DNA of 10,598 nt from the NCBI GenBank assembly GCA_014378085.1, contig JACMOJ010000217.1, forward strand, positions 1 through 10,598, written 5' to 3'. This DNA is from Burkholderiales bacterium (lineage in GTDB: Bacteria; Pseudomonadota; Gammaproteobacteria; Burkholderiales; Usitatibacteraceae). The notes under the pieces were generated by a model. It worked only from the letters and a program-made list of their open reading frames with translations. It had not been told where the DNA came from and made no database searches. Both the position numbers and the translations under genes were made by a program. Of this stretch, positions 1-8,400 are shown piece after piece. Numbering within the stretch: position 1 is the stretch's first letter; each line of letters opens with the position of its first letter.

Positions 1-1854
1 ATGTACGCGGTGTACCACGGTCCGCGTGGTCTGACTGAGATCGCGCGACGTACGCATACCTTGGCGTCTACCTTCGCAGCCGGTGTGAAACAATTGGGCT
101 ACAGCCTTGGTGCCTCGCATTTGTTCGATACGGTGGCGGTGCAGACAGGCGATCATCAACAAGCGATCCTCTCCGCAGCACTGGCCGAGGAAATCAACTT
201 GCGCGATTTCGGAGAATGGAAATACGCTGGCGTGTCGTTTGACGAAACCCATGGCCCGGCTGACGTCGAGCAGTTGCTGTCGATTTTTGCGAGCGCCGCT
301 GGCAAGCCCGCACCGAAGTTTGCTGAGATCAAAGCGACGTCGATGATTCCAGCAACGTTGCTGCGCACATCCGCGTTCCTCACCCATCCGGTGTTCAATA
401 CGCATCACTCGGAAACCGAAATGCTGCGCTACATTCGTGGCCTCTCTGACAAAGACTTGGCGCTCGATCGCACCATGATCCCGCTCGGATCTTGCACCAT
501 GAAACTAAATGCAACGACCGAGATGATTCCGGTAACGTGGCCGGGATTCAACGCTGTCCATCCGTTTGCGCCGGTGGATCAAACGCTCGGCTATCAAGAG
601 TTGACGTCAACCCTCGAAGCGCAGCTTTGTGAGATCACTGGCTACGATGCGGTCTCACTACAGCCAAACTCCGGCGCGCAAGGCGAATACGCTGGCTTGT
701 TAGCGATTCGTGCTTATCATCGTTCACGCGGCGAGGGTCATCGTGATGTTTGTTTGATCCCGTCTTCTGCGCACGGCACCAACCCCGCATCCGCGCAGAT
801 GGTCGGCATGGAAGTGGTGGTATGCGCCTGTGATGAACACGGCAACGTCGACGTCGCGGATTTGACGGCCAAGGCGGATCAATACAAAGACCGACTCGCG
901 GCGTTGATGGTGACGTATCCATCCACCCACGGCGTGTTTGAAGACGCGATCAAAGAAATCTGCGCCATCATTCACGATCGTGGTGGTCAGGTGTACATGG
1001 ATGGCGCGAACTTAAACGCGCTAGTCGGTGTGGCGCAGCCGGGTAAGTTTGGTTCCGACGTCTCGCATCTCAATCTCCATAAGACGTTTTGTATTCCGCA
1101 CGGCGGTGGTGGGCCGGGTGTCGGGCCGATTGGAGTCGGCAAACATCTGGCACCATTCCTGCCGGGGCATCCGATGAAAAACGATAGTGCGGTGGGACCG
1201 GTATCAGCCGCCCCATTCGGCTCAGCGTCTATCCTGCCGATCTCGTGGGCGTACATCGCGATGATGGGTGCGTCGGGCTTGCGGCGTGCCACGGAAGTAG
1301 CAATTCTGAATGCCAACTACGTCGCGAAACGTTTAGCGCCGCACTATCCGGTGCTCTATTCGGGTAACGAAGGTTTGGTGGCGCACGAGTGTATTTTGGA
1401 TATTCGCCCGCTGAAAGACATCACGGGTATCAGCAATGAAGACGTGGCAAAACGGTTGATCGACTTTGGTTTTCACGCGCCCACCATGAGTTTTCCGGTG
1501 GCAGGCACGTTGATGATCGAGCCAACCGAGTCCGAATCGAAAGTGGAGCTTGATCGCTTTTGCGACGCGATGATTCAGATACGCGAAGAAATTCGTGCGG
1601 TGGAAGAAGCGCGCATCGACCGCGACGATAATCCGCTGCGTAACGCGCCGCACACCGCGCAAATGTTGATGGCCGAAAACTGGGTGCACGACTACACCCG
1701 TGAAGCGGCGGCGTATCCGGTGCCGAGTTTGAAGGCAAACAAGTATTGGGTGCCGGTCGCGCGGGTAGACAACGTCTACGGCGACCGCAACTTGGTGTGT
1801 TCGTGCCCGCCGCTGGAAAGTTACATGACCGACGTGGCGGCTGCGGCGGAGTAA
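1..1854 (+). CDS. gcvP: Glycine dehydrogenase (decarboxylating), glycine cleavage system P protein; 5' end missing
   Basis: This is the C-terminal 617 residues of the PLP-dependent P protein. The enzyme decarboxylates glycine and passes the aminomethyl group to the lipoyl arm of GcvH in the cytoplasm, feeding 5,10-methylene-tetrahydrofolate. Visible family hallmarks are the GSCTMKLN motif (residues 163-170 of the fragment), [23 protein letters not shown], and the PLP-lysine segment [18 protein letters not shown], with the Schiff-base lysine at fragment residue 361. The C-terminal CDRNL-like motif appears here as [11 protein letters not shown]. Full-length single-chain P proteins are about 950-960 residues. 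The first visible residues, MYAVYHGP, match a stretch near residue 340 of the E. coli protein, so the ATG at position 1 is internal and roughly 340 residues lie off the left edge. The fused type (not split gcvPA/gcvPB) fits a proteobacterium. The gene ends with TAA and is followed by a convergent gene, so it is probably the last gene of any gcv operon. Identification is very secure. Confidence 0.97.
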   Translation: MYAVYHGPRGLTEIARRTHTLASTFAAGVKQLGYSLGASHLFDTVAVQTGDHQQAILSAALAEEINLRDFGEWKYAGVSFDETHGPADVEQLLSIFASAAGKPAPKFAEIKATSMIPATLLRTSAFLTHPVFNTHHSETEMLRYIRGLSDKDLALDRTMIPLGSCTMKLNATTEMIPVTWPGFNAVHPFAPVDQTLGYQELTSTLEAQLCEITGYDAVSLQPNSGAQGEYAGLLAIRAYHRSRGEGHRDVCLIPSSAHGTNPASAQMVGMEVVVCACDEHGNVDVADLTAKADQYKDRLAALMVTYPSTHGVFEDAIKEICAIIHDRGGQVYMDGANLNALVGVAQPGKFGSDVSHLNLHKTFCIPHGGGGPGVGPIGVGKHLAPFLPGHPMKNDSAVGPVSAAPFGSASILPISWAYIAMMGASGLRRATEVAILNANYVAKRLAPHYPVLYSGNEGLVAHECILDIRPLKDITGISNEDVAKRLIDFGFHAPTMSFPVAGTLMIEPTESESKVELDRFCDAMIQIREEIRAVEEARIDRDDNPLRNAPHTAQMLMAENWVHDYTREAAAYPVPSLKANKYWVPVARVDNVYGDRNLVCSCPPLESYMTDVAAAAE

Positions 1855-1894
1855 TTTCGTAAACGCTAGAAAGGGCGGGGGTTTTCAGGCGAAA

Positions 1895-1916
1895 CGGGCT
1901 GGAAGCACCCAGCCCG
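1895..1916. terminator. GC-rich hairpin in the convergent gap after gcvP, candidate bidirectional terminator
   Basis: CGGGCTGG (1895-1902) and CCAGCCCG (1909-1916) form a perfect 8-bp stem with a 6-base loop, about 40 bases past the gcvP stop. The flanks carry AAA before and GTTT after (1923-1926), giving an alternative AAACGG/CCGTTT outer pairing but no proper U-run on either strand. Its place between two convergent genes suits a terminator for both. A second, weaker hairpin, ACAACT (1966-1971) with AGTTGT (1977-1982), lies nearer the minus-strand gene. The hairpin is seen in the sequence; terminator function is inferred and the poor U-tract lowers confidence. Confidence 0.45.
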
Positions 1917-2019
1917 CTTGCCGTTTAGATACGGGGAAATTCTAAAAACGTCTTCGTCCTAGCAAACAACTACAAGAGTTGTGCCGGGCTGGGCCCCAGC
2001 GCGTCGTCACCTATGGACG

Positions 2020-3369
2020 CTACCGACCAAACAGCCCCTTTAGTAGCTCAATCGGGTTCGGCTTTTTTTCTTCTTTGTCCTTACCCTTGGCCGGTTCATC
2101 ACGCGTGCCACGCCCACGTCCCTCGTTGTCGCCCATGCCGCCGAGCATTGAGAACAATGTCGATTTGACGCGAACCTTGGTTTGCCAATCGGGCTCCCAA
2201 GCAATTTTGGGATCAGTCGGGCGCGGTGGAAACGCAAAGTACGCTTCCGAGCCGTACGCAATCATACGCAGCATACCGCCGCCGCTTTCGGGGAAGATAC
2301 CTTTTGGCACCGCGCATTTGGTGGTGGCCGCCGGAAGAATTACTTTCTCGCCGAGCCACTTGTCGATGTTGCTGTTCGATTGGTAATCCAGCAAGCCAAA
2401 GCCAACATCGGGCAACTCACTGGAGGTCCAAAATATGGCCTCACCGGAATCATTGCTGTCAGATTTGCCGCCCATCACCGCAATGAAATATCCACGTGCG
2501 TGGGGGATGGTTTGCCATTCAAGATCGACACCGGTTTCGTTCTTGCGCTGGCTGAGTTGAATAGGCGGCATCAGGTCTTGTGGTGCGCCAAGGCTTACCT
2601 TGAAAGAGTCAGGGATGCCATTGCCGATGAAGGTGTGTTGACCGATGAGTGAGGCGCTGTCTGGAACCTGCCGATCATCTTGTTTGTTTGGCCACGCTGG
2701 GTGTCCCGGCTCTGCACGTGCACCTTTGGTGGTCGAGCCACGCGACACAAAGAATTTGCCGAAGTCCTCAATGCGCGCCGTGGCTGCGTCAAGCGTGCGT
2801 GGTTGGCCCGGGCGAATATTTTCGCCGCAACCCCAGTAGATCGACATCTTGCCGCGGGGTTTTTCGTACGACGGTTCATACGGTCTTTCATCGACTGGGC
2901 CGGGCGGTAACGGTTTTTCCGGAATTGGCGCAACGAGCTTGAGTGATTCGCCCAAACTCATCACGCCGGGAATCATCTGGGTGGCTTCTGCAAGCGCGCG
3001 ATTCTTGTTGGAGAAAACCGAAACATCAACATATTTGCCGCTACCCAGTCCCATGCTGCGGGTTTGGCCGAAGGTGTTGCCGCCGCCGGTCACCGCGCCG
3101 GTGGCCCCTCGAGCCATGCCGCCAAGTGCACCGAATAATCCACCGCTGCTGCTGCCCTGTGCCATGCCCGCCATCATATTGCCGCCGGGCATATCACTGG
3201 CAGCGGTGGCGACATCAATGTAGGCAAGCGCAATCGGCGGCTTTACCACTTGTGGCGGTGCCTTCATTTGGGCCAGCAACGTTGCTGAAGTGGCGCTGGT
3301 GATGGCTGCGAGAACCGCGAGCGTGGTGAGCCGAAGCGTTGGACGGGACAACATTTGATTAAAGTACAT
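2020..3369 (-). CDS. Exported protein of unknown function with Gly/Met-rich linker and FN3-like segment
   Basis: I do not recognise this 449-residue protein. The start at 3369 is preferred over an upstream ATG at 3405 because AAGGAG lies six bases before it and the product then opens with a plausible signal peptide: a short basic n-region (Arg9, Arg13), a hydrophobic run at about 14-28, and an A-x-A-type site near SATSA (25-29). Residues 59-110 are a low-complexity stretch rich in Gly, Met, Ser and Ala. A more ordered part follows, with KMSIYWGCGEN around 174-184. Residues 278-300 (TGVDLEWQTIPHARGYFIAV) resemble the 'W...A.GY' pattern of fibronectin type III-like beta domains. There are two cysteines, 181 and 352, which could pair after export. 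The C-terminal 35 residues are highly charged and end in PIELLKGLFGR. It probably acts in the periplasm or envelope, which is inference. It is flanked by large gaps, so it is likely monocistronic. The stop is TAG. Confidence 0.85.
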   Translation of the reverse strand: MYFNQMLSRPTLRLTTLAVLAAITSATSATLLAQMKAPPQVVKPPIALAYIDVATAASDMPGGNMMAGMAQGSSSGGLFGALGGMARGATGAVTGGGNTFGQTRSMGLGSGKYVDVSVFSNKNRALAEATQMIPGVMSLGESLKLVAPIPEKPLPPGPVDERPYEPSYEKPRGKMSIYWGCGENIRPGQPRTLDAATARIEDFGKFFVSRGSTTKGARAEPGHPAWPNKQDDRQVPDSASLIGQHTFIGNGIPDSFKVSLGAPQDLMPPIQLSQRKNETGVDLEWQTIPHARGYFIAVMGGKSDSNDSGEAIFWTSSELPDVGFGLLDYQSNSNIDKWLGEKVILPAATTKCAVPKGIFPESGGGMLRMIAYGSEAYFAFPPRPTDPKIAWEPDWQTKVRVKSTLFSMLGGMGDNEGRGRGTRDEPAKGKDKEEKKPNPIELLKGLFGR

Positions 3370-3375
3370 GACGGA

Positions 3376-3381
3376 CTCCTT
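3376..3381 (-). promoter_or_regulatory. Shine-Dalgarno site deciding the start of the exported unknown protein
   Basis: On the minus strand AAGGAG is followed by six bases (TCCGTC) and then ATG at 3369. This is close to ideal spacing and selects that ATG over the in-frame ATG at 3405, which would put twelve polar residues in front of the signal peptide. Confidence 0.8.
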
Positions 3382-3494
3382 GTCGTTAAGGGCAATGTTG
3401 GGCAAGTATGCGCGGTCGTGTTGTTGGTATTTTTGGTGTTGTTTGTATTGCTCAAAGAGTTAAGGCTGCGTGGTTTGCGATTTTATTGTGCGAG

Positions 3495-3523
3495 GTTATC
3501 AGCGTTTTGCGGATTTGGGGCAA
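3495..3523 (-). promoter_or_regulatory. Candidate sigma-70 promoter for the exported unknown protein
   Basis: Reading the minus strand, TTGCCC (3523-3518, 4/6 to the -35 consensus) is followed by a 17-base spacer and GATAAC (3500-3495, 4/6 to the -10 consensus). This would start transcription near 3488 and give a leader of about 120 bases before the ATG at 3369. The leader contains an A/C-rich near-repetitive stretch (about 3420-3455). The spacing is good but the hexamers are only moderate matches. Confidence 0.35.
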
Positions 3524-3546
3524 ACGTCAGAACGGCGTTGTACTTT

Positions 3547-3576
3547 CCTCGGTATGCCTCGGTATGCCACGTTATG
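3547..3576. repeat. Three tandem copies of a 10-bp direct repeat
   Basis: The unit CCTCGGTATG occurs at 3547-3556 and is repeated exactly at 3557-3566. A third copy, CCACGTTATG (3567-3576), has two changes. A period of 10 bp is about one helical turn, so all copies face the same side of the DNA. Relative to the candidate minus-strand start near 3488, the array covers about -59 to -88, a usual activator position. The repeat is seen directly; a role as a regulator site is inference. Confidence 0.6.
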
Positions 3577-3808
3577 CCCAGGTGATCCGTAGTGCGCCAT
3601 TGCCTAGCAAGGCGAAATATTAAGTGTAAATGGCGGGTGCAAATACGAGGGCAGTGGCGGCTCAAAAAGCGGGGCAAGTAAATGACCGAATATCTAGTCG
3701 AGTTTGGCGTTCGCTTTTTTACCAATACCTACCAGTGTACGCCTTCGGCTTTTAGATAGGACGCAAACGCGGGTTCGCTGATTAATAAATCAACGCAGTT
3801 GATCAACA
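3577..3808. other. Intergenic stretch without a recognisable gene
   Basis: This forms the rest of the 439-base gap between the two minus-strand genes. Short open frames exist but lack ribosome sites and family resemblance. I see small dyads near the S41 stop: the perfect 10-bp palindrome GTTGATCAAC (3798-3807) and TGATT/AATCA (3779-3792). Neither has the GC stem plus U-run of an intrinsic terminator. A T-run on the + strand (about 3714-3720) has no convincing stem. There is no tRNA or known RNA structure that I can recognise. Confidence 0.5.
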
Positions 3809-5212
3809 CTACTTGGCGTTGGCTTGTGCCGTCAAAAATGCAACAGCACTTTCCAGCACACGATCGCGATTAAGGATGTAGTCGTCGCGCGTCATCTTGA
3901 CCTCGATGTCTGGCGCAACCCCGTCACCTTCCACGCGCCCGCCGCTTTTGGTCACAAAGCCGATTTCGCTATAGGCCATTTGTGCGCCGCCCGGCACATC
4001 GGCCAGCCCGAAGTAGCCGAGCAAACACCCGCAGGTGCGTTGGCCGATCAACGTGGCGCGTTTGCTCTCTTTCATCACGCTGGAAAAGACTTCCGAGGCC
4101 GAGGCGGAACTTTCGTTGGTCAATACCACCACTGGCTTGGTGTAGGCTCGGTCACCAACACCTTTGATGACTTCGTCCATTTTGGTGATCGGGTAGAAGA
4201 AGACAGAAATCGGTTTGCCGGTCCGCGTTAACGTCTTCATGCCGGTTTGTGTGTCCTTAAAAAATCGCGCAAGCAAGTTCCTCGACATGCCGCCCGAGCC
4301 ACCGCCGTTATTGCGCAGGTCGATGATCATGCCGGGGGTGTCTTTCATCTTCTCAATTTCGGCGACGATGCCGGCTTCAAGATTGCCGAGGAAGTTTGAA
4401 AAACGAATGTAGCCAAAGCCTGACGGCAATACACGCGGGGTGAAGTCGGGTGGAGTCGCAAATTTGCGCCGTTTCATACTGACATCAAACGTCGCGCCGT
4501 CTGCGCGGACAAACCCCATCACGACTTCCGTGCCGATATCGCCAGCATTGATCTTGCGTGCGGCACCGCGGGTGCGTGCCCACGGCGTTGATGTATCACG
4601 AGATTCGGCAATCAGCTTACGATAAAGGGGCAGGGCCGCTTCACCATTGATGGTGCGAATCGTCATACCCGCGCGAACACCCGCCCACCAAGCGTCTGAT
4701 TGGGGGTTTACGCTGGTCACCACAATTGCGTCGTCGAGCTCGACAAATCCTAGGCCAGTACTGTGGGATTCGCTGTTGCGCTGCTGCTGAACCAGTTTTG
4801 GCGAATGAATGCGGGTATGCGAGTCTTTTAATTCTCCGGTCATTTTGTCGAGCAGCTCCCAAAACTCGTCGTCGGTTTTAGCCGCAAGTAAATTAGGCTC
4901 GTACTTGGTCCGCACCGCCTGCCAATCAACGCCGTTGAGTTTTGGGTCGTAATAACGCTCATTGACCGTGGTCCAAACAAAATCAATCGCTGCCTGCCGC
5001 CAGTTGTCGTCCGGCATTGGCACCGGCGTGGTGGGGACGGGTGGTACTACATTGGTACGGGTGAGGATGCGGTTGGGGTCGAGGATGGAGCAGCCCGTTG
5101 CGGCCACCAGCAGCAAGCCGCAGATGAAAAGATGTGGTAATCGTGCCAATGGTGCCAATAGTGGCAACGGTGGCAACCATGGATATCGCGAAAATAGTGG
5201 CATTGGTGGCAT
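3809..5212 (-). CDS. S41 family peptidase (CTP/tricorn-like) lipoprotein with PDZ domain, catalytic Lys replaced by Cys
   Basis: The product has 467 residues. A long N-terminal segment and a hydrophobic run lead to a lipobox-like VAATGC with Cys41 as the likely lipidated residue. Ser at +2 suggests the outer membrane under the usual Lol rule. A proline-rich linker follows to about residue 68. The N-terminal S41 helical domain (about 70-140) carries KDSHT with His132. A PDZ domain spans about 150-250 (GLGFVELDDAIVVTSV). The protease core is about 262-440, with IIDLRNNGGG (296-305) and NESSASASE around the expected nucleophile Ser371. The Ser/Lys type of this family has its lysine 25 residues after the serine in a GKG motif. 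Here that position is Cys396 in RTCGCLLG, so a Ser-Lys dyad is absent; a tricorn-like Ser-His arrangement is possible. The ATG at 5212 follows an in-frame TAG directly and has no Shine-Dalgarno. The next in-frame ATG is codon 4. The family is secure; substrate and activity are unknown. Confidence 0.92.
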   Translation of the reverse strand: MPPMPLFSRYPWLPPLPLLAPLARLPHLFICGLLLVAATGCSILDPNRILTRTNVVPPVPTTPVPMPDDNWRQAAIDFVWTTVNERYYDPKLNGVDWQAVRTKYEPNLLAAKTDDEFWELLDKMTGELKDSHTRIHSPKLVQQQRNSESHSTGLGFVELDDAIVVTSVNPQSDAWWAGVRAGMTIRTINGEAALPLYRKLIAESRDTSTPWARTRGAARKINAGDIGTEVVMGFVRADGATFDVSMKRRKFATPPDFTPRVLPSGFGYIRFSNFLGNLEAGIVAEIEKMKDTPGMIIDLRNNGGGSGGMSRNLLARFFKDTQTGMKTLTRTGKPISVFFYPITKMDEVIKGVGDRAYTKPVVVLTNESSASASEVFSSVMKESKRATLIGQRTCGCLLGYFGLADVPGGAQMAYSEIGFVTKSGGRVEGDGVAPDIEVKMTRDDYILNRDRVLESAVAFLTAQANAK

Positions 5213-5214
5213 CT
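5134..5214. repeat. 9-bp minisatellite at the 5' end of the S41 peptidase gene
   Basis: Read on the + strand, nine consecutive 9-base units span the translation start. Examples are GTGCCAATG (5143-5151), GTGCCAATA (5152-5160), GTGGCAACG (5161-5169), GTGGCAACC (5170-5178), GTGGCATTG (5197-5205) and GTGGCATCT (5206-5214). GTGGTAATC (5134-5142) begins the run, and two diverged units lie at 5179-5196. The period is a multiple of three, so in the gene it encodes Leu-Pro-x tripeptides (LPP, LPL, LAP, LAR, LPH at residues 13-27) in front of the hydrophobic core of the signal peptide. Confidence 0.75.
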
Positions 5215-5223
5215 AAGTAGGAG

Positions 5224-5270
5224 GGCAGCGAGGCTGCCGACGGCGCATTTTAGCAGCGCAGGTTGCGCCG
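5224..5270. other. Stem-loop and inverted repeat in the divergent intergenic region
   Basis: GGCAGC (5224-5229) and GCTGCC (5233-5238) form a perfect 6-bp stem with a 3-base loop, just upstream of the S41 start. CGGCGCA (5241-5247) and TGCGCCG (5264-5270) form a 7-bp inverted repeat that brackets the candidate S41 -10 element. The pairing is seen directly; an operator or RNA role is speculative, since GC-rich DNA gives such pairings by chance. Confidence 0.35.
5247..5255 (-). promoter_or_regulatory. Candidate extended -10 promoter element for the S41 peptidase gene
   Basis: The minus strand reads TGCTAAAAT: TAAAAT (5252-5247) is 5/6 to the -10 consensus and is preceded by the TGn of an extended -10. 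No clear -35 is visible, which extended -10 promoters tolerate. Transcription would begin near 5240, giving a leader of about 28 bases without a Shine-Dalgarno. I found no good sigma-70 promoter for the opposite (+) gene in the same 239-base region. Confidence 0.35.
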
Positions 5271-5439
5271 CCGACGCTTATGTCGCCAATGGCGAGAGGC
5301 ATATTTCCGGTAAACTTCCCCCTCCCATTTTGGCTATGACACAATCACGGTCAGAGGTTGGGTGTGGATCCAATATCGGCAATGGACGACCTTGCCGAAA
5401 TCGATGATCCGCCGCGAAAACCACCGAAAACACGATTCT

Positions 5440-5444
5440 AGGAG
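5440..5444 (+). promoter_or_regulatory. Shine-Dalgarno site deciding the start of the indolepyruvate oxidoreductase gene
   Basis: AGGAG is followed by seven bases and ATG at 5452. The open frame continues upstream to a GTG at 5362 and an ATG at 5404, but neither has a ribosome site. The extra 30 residues are unlike the family, so 5452 is the chosen start. Confidence 0.8.
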
Positions 5445-5451
5445 TTTGTCG

Positions 5452-8400
5452 ATGTCTGCTGTACTTTCCCCCGCTGCCAAGCTCACCGAAGCGGCCGCAT
5501 CTTCCACGTCGGGTTCAGTTTCCACCACGACGCTAGACGACAAATACCTGCTTGATCATGGCCGTGTTTATCTGACCGGTACCCAAGCCCTTGTGCGCTT
5601 GCCAATGATTCAGCGCCAGCGTGATCTCGCCGCCGGCCTCAATACCGCAGGTTTCATTTCTGGCTATCGCGGCTCTCCACTTGGCGCGTACGATCAGGCG
5701 CTGTGGAAAGCGGAAAAATTTCTTAAAGAAAAGCACATATTCTTTACGCCGGGCGTGAATGAAGAACTCGCGGCCACCGCCGTGTGGGGCTCCCAACAAG
5801 TTGGGCTATTCGCCGGTGCGAAATACGATGGTGTATTTGGCATCTGGTACGGCAAAGGTCCAGGCGTTGACCGTTGTGGCGACGTGTTCAAACATGCCAA
5901 TGCGGCAGGTACCTCGAAATACGGCGGAGTGCTGTTGATCGCCGGTGACGACCATGCGTGTAAATCATCCACCTTGCCGCACCAGTCCGAACACGCCTTC
6001 GATGCGGCGATGATCCCGGTGCTCTACCCCACCGGGGTGGCAGACATTATTGAATTGGGCCTGCATGGTTTTGCCATGTCACGCTACTCCGGCTGTTACG
6101 TGGCACTGAAGTGTGTGTCGGACACGGTGGACGCGGCGGCGTCGGTGAATTTGGATATTGATTCGCCGCGTGTGGTGTTACCAGAAGACATTGATCTCTC
6201 TGCGGGTGGGGTACACATTCGCTGGCCGGATGTACCACTCGAACAGGAGCTGCGTTTGCAGCACGACAAAATTTACGCGGCGCTCGCGTATGCGCGGGTG
6301 AATAAACTCAATCGGGTGACCATTGATTCGAGCGAGCCAAAGCTCGGCATCATAGCCTCCGGAAAAAGTTATTTGGACACCATGCAGGCGCTCGAAGACC
6401 TAGGTATCGATGCGCGTCATGCAGCCGAGATCGGCTTACGCGTGATGAAAGTGGCAATGCCGTGGCCGCTTGAGCCAACCGCCGTGCGCGAATTCGCCAG
6501 CGGGCTTGACGAAGTATTGGTTGTGGAAGAAAAGCGCCAGCTAATTGAATACCAGCTTAAAGAGCAGTTGTATAACTGGCGCGATGACGTTCGGCCACGG
6601 GTGGTCGGAAAGTATGACGAACACGGCGAATGGGAGACGCATCGTAGCCCGTGGCTGTTACCGGCGGCGGGCGAATTGACGCCGGCGATGATTGCGCGGG
6701 TGATCGCCAAACGCATCGGTAAGTTCTACACGTCAAAAATTGTGGAAGCGCGACTGAAGTTCATCGAAGACAAAGAGGCGGCGCTGGCCCGGCCGCGTTC
6801 AAAAGTCGCGCGTATCCCGTTCTTTTGTTCAGGTTGCCCGCACAACACCAGTACACGAGTGCCGGAAGGCTCCAAAGCGTTGGCCGGTATCGGTTGCCAC
6901 TACATGGTGACGTGGATTCGTCCTGAAGAAACCATGACCTTCACGCAGATGGGCGGCGAGGGTGTGCCGTGGGTGGGCATCGCCCCGTTTACCGAAACGC
7001 AACACGTTTTTGCGAACCTAGGCGACGGCACCTATTTCCACTCGGGTTTGTTGGCCATTCGTGCGGCCGTAGCCGCCAAGGTCAACATCACTTACAAGAT
7101 TTTATTTAATGACGCGGTCGCCATGACCGGCGGGCAACCCGTCGACGGCCCGCTCAATGTGCCGCAGATTACGCAGCAGGTACACGCCGAAGGTGTGGGT
7201 CGAATTGTGGTGGTGACAGACGAGCCGGCGAAGTATCCAACGGCGTCGAATTTTGCGCCGGGGGTCACGGTGCACCATCGTGATGATCTGGACCAAGTGC
7301 AGCGAGAGCTGCGTGAAATCGAAGGCACTACCGTTTTGGTTTATGACCAGACCTGTGCGGCCGAAAAACGTCGTCGCCGCAAACGCGGCACGTTTCCGGA
7401 CCCACAGAAGCGTGTTGTCATCAACGACCTGGTGTGTGAAGGCTGTGGCGACTGCGGTAAAAAATCCAATTGTCTGTCGGTGATGCCGGTGGAGACCGAA
7501 TTCGGTCGCAAACGTGCGATCGATCAGTCGTCGTGCAACAAAGATTTTTCGTGCGTGAAGGGTTTTTGCCCATCGTTTGTGACCATCGAAGGCGGCCAGC
7601 TGCGTAAAAAGAAACCCGTGGTGCAGGAGGTGTTCAATACGCTTCCCGAACCGGTGTTGCCATCACTGGATGCGCCGTGGGGAATTCTGGTTACCGGTGT
7701 GGGTGGTACTGGAGTGGTCACCATCGGTGCACTGCTGGGCATGGCCGCACACCTCGAAAATAAAGGCGTCGCGGTACTCGACATGACCGGCTTGGCGCAG
7801 AAGGGCGGCAGCGTTTACACACACGTTCGTATCGCGAAATCGCCTGACGATATTTTTGCCGTGCGTATCGCGGCGGGCGAAGCCAATGCCTTGCTCGGCT
7901 GCGACATGATTGTGTCGACATCGGACGAAGCGATCGCCAAGATGCAGGCAAACCTCACGCGTGGTGTGGTGAACGCAGAGGTGTCAACGACCGGTGAGTT
8001 TACGAAGAACCCTGATCTGCATATTCCGGTGGCAGACCTCGAAGCGACGTTACGCGAAACTATGGCGGCGGTTGAGTTTGTTGATGCAACGGGTATCACC
8101 ACCGCACTGATGGGGGACGCGATTTTCACCAACCCGTTTGTGATGGGTTACGGTTATCAGAAGGGCTTGATTCCGGTAGCGGCGGCATCGATTAATCGTG
8201 CGATTGAGTTAAACGGCGCGGCTGTTGAGAAGAACAAACAAGCCTTTGACTGGGGCAGACGTGCGGCCGTCGATATCGCGGCAGTCAAGAAGGTGGCGTT
8301 CCCGGTTGAGCCAATCAGCGGTGTTTACAAGTTGTCTGAGTCCGTCGACGAAATGGTCACACGTCGCAAAGACTTTTTGACGGGTTACCAGAATGCCGCT

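Noticed and set aside
1855..2019. Possible riboswitch or small RNA gene after gcvP
   Set aside because: Glycine riboswitches lie upstream of gcv genes, not downstream, and I see no tandem aptamer-like structure, only simple hairpins.
2182..2652. Long + strand open frame (156 codons) opposite the exported unknown protein
   Set aside because: It is antisense to a gene with a strong start and signal peptide. Its translation shows no domain and no ribosome site precedes it.
3370..3405. Twelve-codon upstream extension of the exported unknown protein from the ATG at 3405
   Set aside because: The strong AAGGAG sits inside this stretch and serves the ATG at 3369. The extension would place polar residues before the signal peptide.
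3408..3725. Small open frames in the gap: + strand 3408-3623 and - strand 3483-3725
   Set aside because: They lack credible ribosome sites. The minus one would start at TTG with only a weak AGG nearby, and its composition is not protein-like. They overlap the candidate promoter and repeat.
3731..3745. GCC-TTC-GGC followed by TTTT on the + strand
   Set aside because: The stem is only three base pairs and no + strand gene ends nearby.
5362..5451. Thirty-codon upstream extension of the oxidoreductase from a GTG at 5362
   Set aside because: There is no ribosome site at the GTG or the ATG at 5404, while AGGAG with seven-base spacing precedes the ATG at 5452. The extra residues are basic and unlike the family.
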